Source of the DNA: a virus
Virus record (IMG/VR): IMGVR_UViG_3300028610_000294
Span: 1-29,166 of that record
DNA: 29,166 nt
Strand: one strand, 5' to 3'
The translations under genes were made by a program, and so were the position numbers. The notes under the pieces were generated by a model. The model had not been told where the DNA came from. It did no database searches and saw only the letters and a program-made list of their open reading frames with translations. Below are positions 20,801-29,166 of this stretch, piece after piece. Position 1 is the stretch's first letter, and the number at the start of each line of letters is the position of its first letter.

Positions 20801-21937
20801 ATGGGTAATAACACACTCACTCCGGCATTGCCGAAAATCATATCAGACTTCCGCGAAGTTAACCGCGAAGCAACTGGTTTAACGAAATCTGTTAACACCG
20901 ACTTTGACACCAAAGGCGCGGCTCAAGATGAAGTCATCACCGTTCCTATTGCTGCTAGTGGTACTGCTCGCAACTTAACCGTTGGCGTCGTTACTACAGA
21001 AGCGGCTGCGGTGGTTGTGACTAATGTCAGCGTGACGTTAGACAACGCTCGTGAAGTTCCATTCCACTTAAGCGGTGAAGAAGAACTCGCACTCGCACAG
21101 CAACGTGAAGGTTTCATGAATGGTACCATGATGGAATCTATGCGGACGCTCATCAATGAGATAGAAACAAGCTTAGGCGTGTCTCTTGCTCTTGGTGGTG
21201 CATATGGATTCGGTACAGAAACCGTTACTCCATTCGCTTCAAACCTGAATGACACTGCTGCTACTGAGGAGTTCCAGAACTTCTCTGCTGCTCCGCAAAC
21301 CTTGCGTAGTGTGGCTATTGATTCTCTAGCAATACAGAATCTTGGCGAGCTGACTCAGTTGACTAACGTCAATCAAGCAGGGTCAAGCGAAACACTCAGA
21401 GATGGTGTTGTCTCCCGTTTACACGGTCAAGACATTCGCTACTCAGACGGGTTGGCTCGTCCTGTTATCGGTACGGGTACTGGCTATTTAATAGACGGTG
21501 CGTTGGCTGTTGGTGCAACAACTCTAACAGTTGACACTGGTTCAGGTACAATCGTAGCCGGTGACTTAATCACCATCGTTGGTTCAAGCTTCAAGTACAT
21601 TGTCAAGACTGCCTTAACAGGTGGCGTGACTCTTGTGATTGGTGGCAAGGGCTTACGTGATGCGATTGCTGACAACGCGGCTGTGACCGTGGTTGCTATC
21701 TCAACTCGTAACATTGCTGTTCAACGTGACGGTGCGGTCTTGGCGGTTCGTCCTCCAGCCTTACCAGAAGGCGGCGACAGTGCGCGCGAGTCTGCGAACA
21801 TCACTGACCCAGTAAGCGGATTAACCGTTAACTTGAGTAAGTATGTAGACCACAGACAGGCTCAATGGGAGCTCTCCGCTGTATGGGGATCTGCCATCAT
21901 AGATGACAACCGCGTACATCAGATACTCGGACAATAA
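20801..21937 (+). CDS. Major capsid protein, P22 coat-like
   Basis: A 378-residue protein with AAGGAAA ahead of its ATG. It resembles the P22 gp5 group: an N-terminal arm, VSVTLDNAREVPFHLSGEEE (the typical coat strand followed by a charged helix), an Ala/Leu-rich long helix, and near residues 225-300 a Gly/Thr-rich insert (GAVGATTLTVDTGSGTIVAG-like pattern, ending GSSFKYIV) similar to the extra domain of P22 coats. The C terminus is VWGSAIIDDNRVHQILGQ. It forms the icosahedral shell. The call is supported by the scaffold-like gene before it and a hairpin behind it. It is shorter than P22 gp5 (about 430). Confidence 0.8.
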   Translation: MGNNTLTPALPKIISDFREVNREATGLTKSVNTDFDTKGAAQDEVITVPIAASGTARNLTVGVVTTEAAAVVVTNVSVTLDNAREVPFHLSGEEELALAQQREGFMNGTMMESMRTLINEIETSLGVSLALGGAYGFGTETVTPFASNLNDTAATEEFQNFSAAPQTLRSVAIDSLAIQNLGELTQLTNVNQAGSSETLRDGVVSRLHGQDIRYSDGLARPVIGTGTGYLIDGALAVGATTLTVDTGSGTIVAGDLITIVGSSFKYIVKTALTGGVTLVIGGKGLRDAIADNAAVTVVAISTRNIAVQRDGAVLAVRPPALPEGGDSARESANITDPVSGLTVNLSKYVDHRQAQWELSAVWGSAIIDDNRVHQILGQ

Positions 21938-21944
21938 CAACCAA

Positions 21945-21970
21945 GCCCACCCTCTTAATTGGGGGTGGGT
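21945..21970 (+). terminator. GC-rich hairpin after the coat gene
   Basis: CCCACCCTC (21946-21954) pairs with GGGGGTGGG (21961-21969), nine pairs with one G-T, with a TTAATT loop. It lies eight bases behind the coat stop. No T run follows, so it is more likely a partial terminator or an mRNA-stabilising hairpin that raises coat expression relative to the downstream genes. Confidence 0.6.
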
Positions 21971-21987
21971 ACTTATAAGGAAAAGAC

Positions 21988-22167
21988 ATGCAACTTAAGA
22001 CAGTAGAATGCGTCGACTCAGACGGCAACGAATGCTTACTCAACGAATGCGACTTGGAAGCGAAGCTTGAACAAGGCTACGAGAAGAAGAAGCACAAGAA
22101 GGCATCCGCTAAGAAGGATGACAAGAAAGCTGATAAGAAGGCCGACAAGAAGAAGGATGACAAGTAA
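21988..22167 (+). CDS. Small lysine-rich protein
   Basis: A 59-residue protein with TAAGGAA ahead of its ATG. The first half is acidic and holds three Cys (VECVDSDGNECLLNECDLEA); the second half is Lys/Asp-rich (KKDDKKADKKADKKKDDK). Its position right behind the coat gene resembles small head accessory genes. Function unknown. Its stop shares one base with the next ATG. Confidence 0.55.
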   Translation: MQLKTVECVDSDGNECLLNECDLEAKLEQGYEKKKHKKASAKKDDKKADKKADKKKDDK

Positions 22168-22292
22168 TGAGCGACAAAAAAGAATCACCAAACGATAATG
22201 TCATCATGGTCAACAAGAGTGGCGCGGAATACATCGTCCGCTCTTGTAACGTGAAGATGTTTGAAGAACAAGGCATGAAGGTTAAGAAGTAG
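22167..22292 (+). CDS. Very small head-region protein
   Basis: A 41-residue protein (MSDKKESPNDNVIMVNKSGA...) between the Lys-rich protein and the next structural gene; TAATG start and immediate abutment with the next ATG. Ends in Lys-rich FEEQGMKVKK. Family unknown; the exact fit supports a real gene. Confidence 0.5.
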   Translation: MSDKKESPNDNVIMVNKSGAEYIVRSCNVKMFEEQGMKVKK

Positions 22293-22991
22293 ATGACTCA
22301 ACCAGGCGATACCGTCAAGCAACAGTTTGAAGTACGACTCGCAGATGGCACAGCCGTAACGGGTTTGACCACAGGGTCGTTCACCTTCAAGGCGTATGCC
22401 GATGGTGCTACGGCTACATGGTCAGTCACGGTGACGGAGATCGGGCTTGGTGGCTATTCCATTAGCTACACATTAGGGTCAACAACGACCTCGTTTGATC
22501 GGTTCATCACGCCTGTATCAGCGTTGAACTTCATCCACTATCCTGATATTTCAGGAGAGATTGAAGGCGCAGACTTAGACAGTATCGCTGCATCAGTCGT
22601 AAGACCTACCGCAGTGACAGATGGCAACTTCGGTCCAGCAAATGAGTTGACGTTCTCGTATGTCACTGGAGATTCGCGCCCTATATCCTTTAGCGTGGTT
22701 GACTCAGCAGGGTCGCCCATTGATCTGACGGACTATAGCTCATTCGGATTCGGTATCAGAACACAAGACGGCACCTCAAGTGTGGATCAGATCACAGCCG
22801 TTACAGGCTCAGCTGGTGGAGTGGTAGAGGTAACAATCTTAGTCACTGACAACTTCCAGTCTGAACTCGCAGCCGGTGAGGATTCACTCGCAATGAAGTG
22901 GGACTTCCAAGCCACGCTTACCGCAACGAGTGATATATATACCTTAGCACATGGCACCTTCTTCATTCAACGTCATGAGTTCCAATCATGA
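22293..22991 (+). CDS. Beta-rich virion protein (Ig-like or neck appendage)
   Basis: A 232-residue protein starting right after the previous stop. It is strand-rich in two similar-looking halves: VKQQFEVRLADGTAVTGLTT and RPISFSVVDSAGSPIDLTDY, each like an Ig-fold beta sandwich such as BppU-type N-terminal domains. Such domains attach fibres to the virion. It overlaps the following fibre gene by four bases, so it may be its attachment partner. The family is not certain. Confidence 0.5.
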   Translation: MTQPGDTVKQQFEVRLADGTAVTGLTTGSFTFKAYADGATATWSVTVTEIGLGGYSISYTLGSTTTSFDRFITPVSALNFIHYPDISGEIEGADLDSIAASVVRPTAVTDGNFGPANELTFSYVTGDSRPISFSVVDSAGSPIDLTDYSSFGFGIRTQDGTSSVDQITAVTGSAGGVVEVTILVTDNFQSELAAGEDSLAMKWDFQATLTATSDIYTLAHGTFFIQRHEFQS

Positions 22992-25255
22992 GTAACGCTG
23001 GAACAATGGTTGGCGGCAGAGGCCAAGACAACACCGCTTCAAATGTAGGCGGTGAAACAGGGGAAGTGTTTAAACAGAAGACCGGCTTCGATTTAGAGAT
23101 GAAGACCATCAAAGCAGGTACCGGAATTTCTATCGTTAATAACGCGAGCGATGTAGAGATCGTCAACACAGGTTCAGGTGAAACGAATACCGCGAGTAAT
23201 GTGGGTACGGGTCAAGGGATATTCAAACAGAAGACCGGTGTCGATTTAGAGTTTCATGAGTTACTTGCAGGATCAGCGAATATCGCTATCGCCTTAGTAT
23301 CCGATGATGTGACTATCGATCTGTCAGCGAATCCCTCCGTAACAACCATGACCACCTCCGGTTTAAATACAGCCGCTTCGCAAGTAGTGACAGGTGCAAC
23401 GGATTTACAAGGCACGGTCACCCTCTCAGCAGACATCACACCGACTCAAATTACCGGCGACGAAGTAGACTACAATCCAGCGGGGTTATCCACTACCACT
23501 ATTCTCAGATTGTCCTCAGACATAACGCGCACTATCTCGGGCATAGCAGGCGGCACAGATGGACGCACACTCATTCTATTCAACGTTGGTTCGCAAGACA
23601 TTAACCTCTCACATGATGACGGCGCTTCGACAGCCGCTAACCGTTTCTTTATTGATAACGACGACACTGATGAGATTAACCAGAACGGATTCAGAATAGT
23701 CATCTATGATGCCACGTCTTCACGTTGGCGCGTAGCCGGATCACAAGGCGCATCAGCAGGTACGGGGAATGTCAATTCATCTGGAACATTGACCTCAGAT
23801 AAGATCGTTGTTGGTCAAGGATCGATGGATGTGGCCACGAGTGGAATAACGGTAACGGGCAGTGATATGTCGTCATTAGATACCGCGACTTTTGCAACCG
23901 GCATCTCTCCGAGTCATTCAGAAGGCCAACTGTTCTACGATGATACCTGTGGAGCCTTAGCCTTTCATAACTTTGAGACAGAAGTCACCATGCAGGTGGG
24001 CCAAGAGAATTGGCTGTTTGTCCGGAACAATACCGGCAGTACGGTTACTAATGGTCAGGCTGTTTATGTATCGGGAGCGATCTCCTCACTGCCTACGGTT
24101 GCTTTAGGACAAGCGGATGTGGTAGCAACCTCCTTAATTGTTGGCATGGCTACGCATGATATTGAGAACAATACTAATGGATTCATTACGACTCAAGGCA
24201 TTGTGAATGATGTCAACACCAACGCATTTGTGGCTGGCGATATACTGTGGTTAGACGCGGTTACGCCTGGTGCGGTAACGGATGTCAAACCATCTGAACC
24301 GAATATTCCGATAGCTGTAGGAGTCGTCTTAGTCAAGGCGGTTTCTACTGGTAAGATATACATCAACCCGCGTGTGGGCGTGGTTGGATTACAAGGCGTG
24401 TACGATCAATCAGACAATGGTGACATCGTCCTCACGTCGGGTGTGGGCGGTATTTCTATACAAGACGCATCCAGTCCAATAGGTGGGAACTTATTCGGTG
24501 TGCATACGAATGCGGAAGCAGCCGACCTCTTTACGGTTACGGCAGCACAAGTAGATACGGGTATCCCGGTAGAGCATGCGAACATTCCTAAGTGGACTAT
24601 TGACGCCATTACCGGCGCACAAACAGCGGTTGCTGAAACCTATCATACATTAGCTAACTCAGGCGGTGGAGATTATACCGTAACCCTTCCTGCTGCCGGT
24701 AATGCTGGTGATCGTATTGCGTTTAAAGGCCTAGCTGCATTAACAGAGGTGGTGACTATTGACGGTGATGGAACGGAAACCATTAATGGCGCATTGAGCT
24801 ATGCGATGACCAGTACCAATTATTTATTGGTAGAAGATGATGGCGTGAACTGGACCATTATAGACCGTGAGGGTTTAATATACGTCTCAGCAGATTCTGA
24901 CGCAGGCCAATCTGTGACAGCAAATGTAACTGATCTTATTTATGAGGATAATATCGTTGACCTTTTTGGGACATGGACAGGAACCGATACGTTTACCGCA
25001 CCACGAAAAGGCGTTTACGGAATCGTAGCCGCTACTGCTATGGACGACGCTTCTCGTAACTCCATCTCCATATATCTTGATACTGTATTTAATAAATTTG
25101 GAGTAGGAAGCGCTCTCGGTACAGCCGCTATAACCAGCATTATCTACCCCCTTGAAATGGACGTGGGCGAATCAATCACCATTAGGTATTCAGGCACCAA
25201 GACTAGAGACACTTTCGAAGGAAAAAACTATATAGCTATTAGGGAGATGGAATAA
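22988..25255 (+). CDS. Fibre-like protein with tandem N-terminal repeats and C1q-like end
   Basis: A 755-residue protein starting at an ATGA overlap. Residues about 12-95 contain two copies of a module with NTASNVG, a Gly-rich spacer, and FKQKTG(F/V)DLE. The middle is Thr/Ser/Gly-rich and strand-like, with no enzyme motif. From about residue 630 the sequence (VSADSDAGQSVTANVTDLIY, FTAPRKGVYGIVAA, YIAIREME) looks like a C1q/TNF jelly roll, a common receptor-binding end of phage fibres. It probably forms trimeric fibres. It is placed in the head-near block, not in the tail block, so it may be a head fibre or neck fibre. Confidence 0.55.
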   Translation: MSNAGTMVGGRGQDNTASNVGGETGEVFKQKTGFDLEMKTIKAGTGISIVNNASDVEIVNTGSGETNTASNVGTGQGIFKQKTGVDLEFHELLAGSANIAIALVSDDVTIDLSANPSVTTMTTSGLNTAASQVVTGATDLQGTVTLSADITPTQITGDEVDYNPAGLSTTTILRLSSDITRTISGIAGGTDGRTLILFNVGSQDINLSHDDGASTAANRFFIDNDDTDEINQNGFRIVIYDATSSRWRVAGSQGASAGTGNVNSSGTLTSDKIVVGQGSMDVATSGITVTGSDMSSLDTATFATGISPSHSEGQLFYDDTCGALAFHNFETEVTMQVGQENWLFVRNNTGSTVTNGQAVYVSGAISSLPTVALGQADVVATSLIVGMATHDIENNTNGFITTQGIVNDVNTNAFVAGDILWLDAVTPGAVTDVKPSEPNIPIAVGVVLVKAVSTGKIYINPRVGVVGLQGVYDQSDNGDIVLTSGVGGISIQDASSPIGGNLFGVHTNAEAADLFTVTAAQVDTGIPVEHANIPKWTIDAITGAQTAVAETYHTLANSGGGDYTVTLPAAGNAGDRIAFKGLAALTEVVTIDGDGTETINGALSYAMTSTNYLLVEDDGVNWTIIDREGLIYVSADSDAGQSVTANVTDLIYEDNIVDLFGTWTGTDTFTAPRKGVYGIVAATAMDDASRNSISIYLDTVFNKFGVGSALGTAAITSIIYPLEMDVGESITIRYSGTKTRDTFEGKNYIAIREME
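23069..23251 (+). repeat. Imperfect 30-base direct repeat within the fibre gene
   Basis: Thirty bases at 23069-23098 and at 23222-23251 agree at 27 positions, encoding the FKQKTG-x-DLE module twice, 153 bases apart. Both lie in the same frame, so this is a coding duplication of about 51 codons, most likely a structural repeat. Confidence 0.75.
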
Positions 25256-25530
25256 TGTATACTCAACAACGCATCATCACCCATAAAACAAAAGAACAGG
25301 CCCCCGGTGTTTTCGCTTCTTGGAAGTGGAACGATGCACACACGTTGACTTACTCGCAATTCAAATCCAAAATAATTGGCCTCTATGGTGATGATATTAC
25401 CGAAGGCGGCCTTGAGGATAATCCAGACATCGCCAACCGTGCGCAGCTCAAGACTAAGTGGGAATCAGTCACCGATCCCGCGGCTAAGGCACTCCTTAAA
25501 ATACTACTTAAAGATATGATGGATGACTAA
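25255..25530 (+). CDS. Hypothetical protein
   Basis: A 91-residue protein starting at a TAATG overlap. It has FASWKWNDAHTLTYSQFKSK and a helical, charged end (PAAKALLKILLKDMMDD). Family unknown. Position suggests a virion or chaperone role. Confidence 0.5.
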   Translation: MYTQQRIITHKTKEQAPGVFASWKWNDAHTLTYSQFKSKIIGLYGDDITEGGLEDNPDIANRAQLKTKWESVTDPAAKALLKILLKDMMDD

Positions 25531-25934
25531 TGAGCGACACACAGAAAGTCACCAGAACCATCTACGACTCAGACCACACTGCGTCCCAAAAGGACAAGGA
25601 ACAAGCGGAGAAGATGTTCATGAAAGATGGGGCGTTTAGCATGGAAGAACTCGCCGCTGAAGCTGCTTACCAAAGACGTGTCTCGTATTCGCATACCGTG
25701 GAATTAAAGGTATTGCGCAACAAGGTAGACGCTACGCATACCCTCGTTGAGCAGATTCACCGACTGATGCTTGGGCAACCTGAGTATAAGATTCCCGGTG
25801 TGATGGCTCGTATGGATAAGGTCGAGAAGACATTGTCAGAAGTCGTCACGTCTAACCGAGTGACAACAACTATTGCGATAGCCGTGCCCACAATCTTTGG
25901 CTTAGTCTTTGGTTTAATCATGGTGTTACGATGA
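25530..25934 (+). CDS. Small C-terminally anchored membrane protein
   Basis: A 134-residue protein: an acidic, helical soluble part (about 1-105) with coiled-coil stretches, and one hydrophobic helix at about 111-133 (TTTIAIAVPTIFGLVFGLIM). The shape is that of a tail-anchored inner-membrane protein. It is the first of three consecutive membrane proteins, which may be a lysis or assembly set. Confidence 0.6.
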   Translation: MSDTQKVTRTIYDSDHTASQKDKEQAEKMFMKDGAFSMEELAAEAAYQRRVSYSHTVELKVLRNKVDATHTLVEQIHRLMLGQPEYKIPGVMARMDKVEKTLSEVVTSNRVTTTIAIAVPTIFGLVFGLIMVLR

Positions 25935-26251
25935 GTGACCCCAACACTGAAGAATATACCATGTCAGCACATGAGAAGGTGCCGATAGGTAAAACTATCA
26001 AGAGTCTTGAAATGGCAGACGAAGGCCAGTTGTCAGAGATTGCCAAGCTGAAGCTGTGGAAAGACGGCGATGAAGACACCAAGGGCGCGAAGGATAAGCT
26101 CAGTCGTTTGTATTTCTATTGGAAAATCCTTTGGTGTGTCTGTGGTTTAGCAGGTGTTCTCTTCATGGCATTAATACCCTACATCTTTGATCTTATTAGA
26201 GAGGTCTGGTATCTATCAGACTTCATCGAAACAATGGAGTCAAGCAAATGA
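25931..26251 (+). CDS. Small membrane protein with one transmembrane helix
   Basis: A 106-residue protein starting at an ATGA overlap. A charged helical part is followed by a hydrophobic segment at about residues 68-92 (WKILWCVCGLAGVLFMALIP) and a short acidic end. Second gene of the membrane set. Holin or holin partner is possible, but the long charged N-terminal part is not typical. Confidence 0.55.
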   Translation: MSDPNTEEYTMSAHEKVPIGKTIKSLEMADEGQLSEIAKLKLWKDGDEDTKGAKDKLSRLYFYWKILWCVCGLAGVLFMALIPYIFDLIREVWYLSDFIETMESSK

Positions 26252-26667
26252 GATACTTAATCTTTATCTGTTTATTCTTAACCAGTTGCTTTGGTGCTCC
26301 GCGTATCGGGGCAGGGAGTTACCGAGCTATCGATCCTGAGACGGGTCAAGAGATCGTGACGGCGTTAACGATTGCCTCCGATTGGCTGATGTACTTCGGC
26401 ATTCTGTTTATCGTAGGGGGTGTCCTTGCAATCGTGTTTCTCAAAGCGGTTAAAACTGGGGGCTCTTGTATTATCACAGGGTTTAGTCTCTTTATATTTG
26501 CACAACTACTCGATTACATACAAGCACATATTGGACTATTTACGTGCGCTTTTATAGCCTTTGTAGGATTCGGCTGCTTTATCTATTACAAAGCCTGTAC
26601 CGTTGGTGTGCCTTGGCTTGAGAAGCTGGCCAATAAAGACTTTAATAGAGATGGGAAGATAGGCTAA
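26248..26667 (+). CDS. Lipobox membrane protein with three further transmembrane helices
   Basis: A 139-residue protein starting at an ATGA overlap. The start (MRYLIFICLFLTSCFGAP) is a lipoprotein signal with lipobox LTSC and Cys14 as the modified residue. Three hydrophobic helices follow at about 47-65, 73-91 and 95-113. The very end, DFNRDGKI (131-138), matches the start of an EF-hand/dockerin calcium loop DxNxDGxI, but the loop is cut short by the end of the protein. A lipoprotein with three more membrane helices is unusual for spanins. A lysis or adsorption-control role is a guess. Confidence 0.6.
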   Translation: MRYLIFICLFLTSCFGAPRIGAGSYRAIDPETGQEIVTALTIASDWLMYFGILFIVGGVLAIVFLKAVKTGGSCIITGFSLFIFAQLLDYIQAHIGLFTCAFIAFVGFGCFIYYKACTVGVPWLEKLANKDFNRDGKIG

Positions 26668-28406
26668 TGGCTGACGCATTTAATATCGCTACAGGTGCAG
26701 AGGCTGCCTCTGACATAACCGTCTGGTCAACAACGACTGGCGGTGCCAATGATAGAGGCATACCAACCAGTGCAGACGTGGCTATCTATGACGCTAACTC
26801 TACGGGTACAGGCGTGTGGGATATTGCTGATGTAGAGTCGCTTCATTTGAAAGCAGCGTATGCAGGTACACTCCCGCTCTCAGTAAACCTCGCTGCCTCT
26901 GGTGGATTCGTACAAGTTGATGACGGCGTCTTAGGGCGGGGTACATTTGACATCACTTGCGATACTGATTTCATCGTTGCAACCGCAGGAGCTTTGACGG
27001 GAACAACCGGAACGATTGCTGTGGGTGATGGTGGAACTGGTGACTGTACCATAGCTTCAGGAGCAACGGCAACGGCTGCTTTTTCCGATTCAATAGTTGA
27101 CTTACGCGGAACCGGGAATCTCGCTAATCCTACGGCAGCTAACAAGTTTGGTATGGTGAATCTAGCAGCGTCAGGCATGACCACTACTTTAACCGCGAAT
27201 ACCTTAGTAACTAACACCACCTTTGGCGGTGGTACTTTGGATACAGGTGTCGCTTTTGAATTAGAATATAGACCTTTGGCAGATGTAGAATCAACACTGG
27301 GTGTGGGTTCAGATACCTCAACGATCATCGGAACTGGTATCATTGACATCATATGGCCAGGTGGCGCAACTCTTAACATGACAGGGTTTTCCTCACCGGC
27401 TGGATTTAACATGTCTGGTGGTTCAGGTTCAACGGTTCCGCAAACCATGAACTTTCTCGGTGATATTTCACCTGATGGAACATGCACTTGGCGAAGCGAT
27501 GCGAATAAGCTCATCACCACGAATCTACTGGGCTTTAAGTTTGAATGCGGGTTCCATAACATGGGAACAGGCACTCAATCAATGGTCTTGAATGGCGGCA
27601 CTGGATTAGGAAGCAGAGTCGTAACGGGGACTATATCTTATAACGGTCCTAACAATGCACTGCTTGGTGATGGTACACTTACGTGTACGAAGCTTGCTAA
27701 TAAACAAGGCACGATGGACGTCTCAGGATGGACCATTACGAACACAGGCGATCATGAGGTCGATTCGGGTGCAACGTTTGATCTTGGTACGGGGAACATC
27801 TTAACAACCGGAGCCTTTGTTCCTGTTGGCGATGTTGACTTCGGTAACGGTGTGTATGAAACCTCAAACGCATCATTCGACTTATCGGGCGCTAATTCGA
27901 TTACTTATGGTACCGATGCGACGATCAAGTTCTCAGGTACCGCAACACAGACGCCAGACTTTGGCGCAGTCGTTGGTAAGAACATTACTGACGTCAAGAC
28001 ATCTGGAGACATCGCTCCTACGAGTAAACTAGACATAACTGGAAGACTGAGAACGTGTGCCGCAGGCAATCATTTCTTAACCTTCTTGGTCGCGGTTACC
28101 AATGCCGTAGGCGAGTTTCAAACCGTTGGAACGGGAGCCTTAGAAACCAGTATACGATCTTCATCAGCAGCAACGAAGGCTGATATAGTCGTCGCACGAG
28201 CGGGACACATACAAAGACATTCAGGATGGAAAGATACGAACGTCACTGGGGCGATTGTTAATGTTGATACATTAACCGGATCAAATGACGGCAACAACAC
28301 AGAAGCAGGCGCAGAAGGCCTGCTATTCGCAGAACATCCAATCGTACCAAGTAACGGCAAAGGGCTAGGACTTGGTTTAGGATTGGGCTTTAAACTAAGG
28401 AACTAA
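26667..28406 (+). CDS. Large beta-structured fibre or appendage protein
   Basis: A 579-residue protein starting at a TAATG overlap. It is extremely rich in Gly, Thr, Ser, Ala and Asn with short strand repeats (for example GTTGTIAVGDGGTGDCTIAS), as in beta-solenoid or beta-helix appendages. The last residues contain a Gly-Leu repeat (KGLGLGLGLGFKLRN). A very long antisense frame lies across it only because of its composition. Probably a fibre-like virion protein; no enzymatic motif. Family unknown. Confidence 0.5.
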   Translation: MADAFNIATGAEAASDITVWSTTTGGANDRGIPTSADVAIYDANSTGTGVWDIADVESLHLKAAYAGTLPLSVNLAASGGFVQVDDGVLGRGTFDITCDTDFIVATAGALTGTTGTIAVGDGGTGDCTIASGATATAAFSDSIVDLRGTGNLANPTAANKFGMVNLAASGMTTTLTANTLVTNTTFGGGTLDTGVAFELEYRPLADVESTLGVGSDTSTIIGTGIIDIIWPGGATLNMTGFSSPAGFNMSGGSGSTVPQTMNFLGDISPDGTCTWRSDANKLITTNLLGFKFECGFHNMGTGTQSMVLNGGTGLGSRVVTGTISYNGPNNALLGDGTLTCTKLANKQGTMDVSGWTITNTGDHEVDSGATFDLGTGNILTTGAFVPVGDVDFGNGVYETSNASFDLSGANSITYGTDATIKFSGTATQTPDFGAVVGKNITDVKTSGDIAPTSKLDITGRLRTCAAGNHFLTFLVAVTNAVGEFQTVGTGALETSIRSSSAATKADIVVARAGHIQRHSGWKDTNVTGAIVNVDTLTGSNDGNNTEAGAEGLLFAEHPIVPSNGKGLGLGLGLGFKLRN

Positions 28407-28407
28407 A

Positions 28408-28758
28408 ATGGCTGGAGACATGAAAACACTGGGAAGCAATCCACGCAGTGGGACATTTGCGTTGAATACCACAACGCTCAATGTGGCTGCGCAGATTGCA
28501 ACCGCTATCAATACGGAAGCAAAGAACATCTTCTTTGTGGATATACTCGAAGGCAGCGCCGCGTTTACGTTTGGTTATACGGGATCAAAAGTAACAGCGA
28601 CTCAAGACACCGCAGCAGCGACATACACGGGTACTGATTACGGCACTCACAAGGCGCAGTGTGTCGACAATGCACGCGACTTGTATGCGGTAGCTGGTGG
28701 AGCGATTACCATCACGTTCACCTGTTACCTTCATCATGCGAATAACAACGTAGCATAA
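28408..28758 (+). CDS. Small structural protein
   Basis: A 116-residue protein with AAGGAA ahead of its ATG. It is Ala/Thr-rich with strand pattern (TFALNTTTLNVAAQIATAIN, GAITITFTCYLHHANNN), resembling small head-tail connector or decoration proteins. Its stop shares one base with the next ATG. No family recognised. Confidence 0.5.
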   Translation: MAGDMKTLGSNPRSGTFALNTTTLNVAAQIATAINTEAKNIFFVDILEGSAAFTFGYTGSKVTATQDTAAATYTGTDYGTHKAQCVDNARDLYAVAGGAITITFTCYLHHANNNVA

Positions 28759-29166
28759 TGGCTACGGAAACCGTTGTTGCTCGTGAGAAGATTCTCGCCG
28801 CGTGGAGACTCGCGTCTGTAGCTACGGCTGCTGGTGTGACCTTAGCGACATGGGCTGATGCCGATCAATCTATCGGGCATGTGTTCTCCGTATCCTCTCC
28901 GGGTGCAGTGAATCGTGGACGCTTACCTGTCGTGGAATTACTGTTCTCGAGTAAGGCCAATGGCTACTTAGTCGACGAAGGCGGTATGTCAGAGATGGCG
29001 TTCAATGCACGAGTGATCGTTGGGGGAGTGTATAATACGGCGAGTGAAGAACTCGCTGAGGATATTATGCAAGCCGGTATCTTAGAAATGAGGAACGCCG
29101 CTGATAGCTACTATCGAATCATGGACGGCATCACGACAGAGCCGACTAAAGGACCAATGTTTAATG
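28758..29166 (+). CDS. Putative head-tail/tail completion protein (3' partial)
   Basis: Starts at a TAATG overlap and stays open to the end of the window: 136 codons (MATETVVAREKILAAWRLAS...). The strand-helix mix (VFSVSSPGAVNRGRLPVVEL, then VIVGGVYNTASEELAEDIMQ) recalls tail terminator or tail completion proteins, whose genes usually sit here. The 3' end is missing. The family is a guess from position and pattern. Confidence 0.45.
   Translation, partial: MATETVVAREKILAAWRLASVATAAGVTLATWADADQSIGHVFSVSSPGAVNRGRLPVVELLFSSKANGYLVDEGGMSEMAFNARVIVGGVYNTASEELAEDIMQAGILEMRNAADSYYRIMDGITTEPTKGPMFN

Noticed and set aside
26843-27574. Long reverse-strand open frame of 243 codons
   Set aside because: It lies wholly within the forward appendage gene, has a Pro/Val/Met-rich composition typical of an antisense shadow of Gly/Thr-rich coding, and has no ribosome site or neighbours on that strand.
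1-29166. CRISPR arrays, insertion sequences, rRNA genes
   Set aside because: No regularly spaced repeats, transposase-like frames or terminal inverted repeats, and no rRNA-like sequence were seen on either strand.

Overview
The window is one continuous stretch of a tailed double-stranded DNA bacteriophage (or prophage) genome. A complete DNA-packaging and head block (small terminase candidate, large terminase, portal, scaffold-like protein, P22-type coat protein) and tail and fibre genes lie around a dense early region of recombination and small accessory genes. Small Gram-negative-phage style families (NinG, DUF551, YopX, Rad52-type annealing protein, phage SSB) and a lipobox protein suggest a Gram-negative host, probably a proteobacterium; no host-specific gene fixes it further. 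Both ends of the window cut structural genes, so it is an internal piece of a longer genome. There is no DNA polymerase, integrase, endolysin or CI-type repressor in it.

Layout. (1) 1-3889: the end of a tail module (a large tail hub/tip-like protein, 5' cut off, and a second structural protein). (2) 3951-7145: early genes, with a 57-residue excisionase-like helix-turn-helix protein, a Rad52-family annealing protein, DUF551 proteins, small zinc proteins and NinG. (3) 7146-7298: a non-coding gap predicted to form a large H-type pseudoknot. (4) 7299-13458: a putative replication protein, a coiled-coil protein, a free-standing AP2-HNH endonuclease, many unknowns and SSB. (5) 13455-13757: the only convincing reverse-strand protein gene, followed by an AT-rich control region with a perfect 17-bp palindrome. 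(6) 13758-16937: HTH, ParB-like, YopX, small terminase and more DUF551 and zinc-ribbon proteins. (7) 16937-18250: large terminase. (8) 18251-18674: a reverse-strand tRNA cassette with one nearly normal tRNA and, one base away, an element whose T arm precedes its D arm, i.e. a candidate circularly permuted tRNA; then a reverse-strand intrinsic terminator. (9) 18675-29166: portal, scaffold-like, coat, small head proteins, fibre-like proteins, three membrane proteins in a row, and head-tail completion candidates.

Almost all protein genes run on the + strand and are packed with ATGA, GTGA or TAATG stop-start overlaps, so translation is probably coupled over long polycistronic messages. Rad52-type protein, NinG and SSB form a recombination set; small terminase, large terminase, portal, scaffold and coat form the packaging and assembly set. 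The most unusual items are the permuted tRNA candidate (18257-18329), the neighbouring tRNA with an odd-sized anticodon loop (18331-18406), and the pseudoknot RNA (7171-7280). All assignments come from reading the sequence; no database search or folding program was run.
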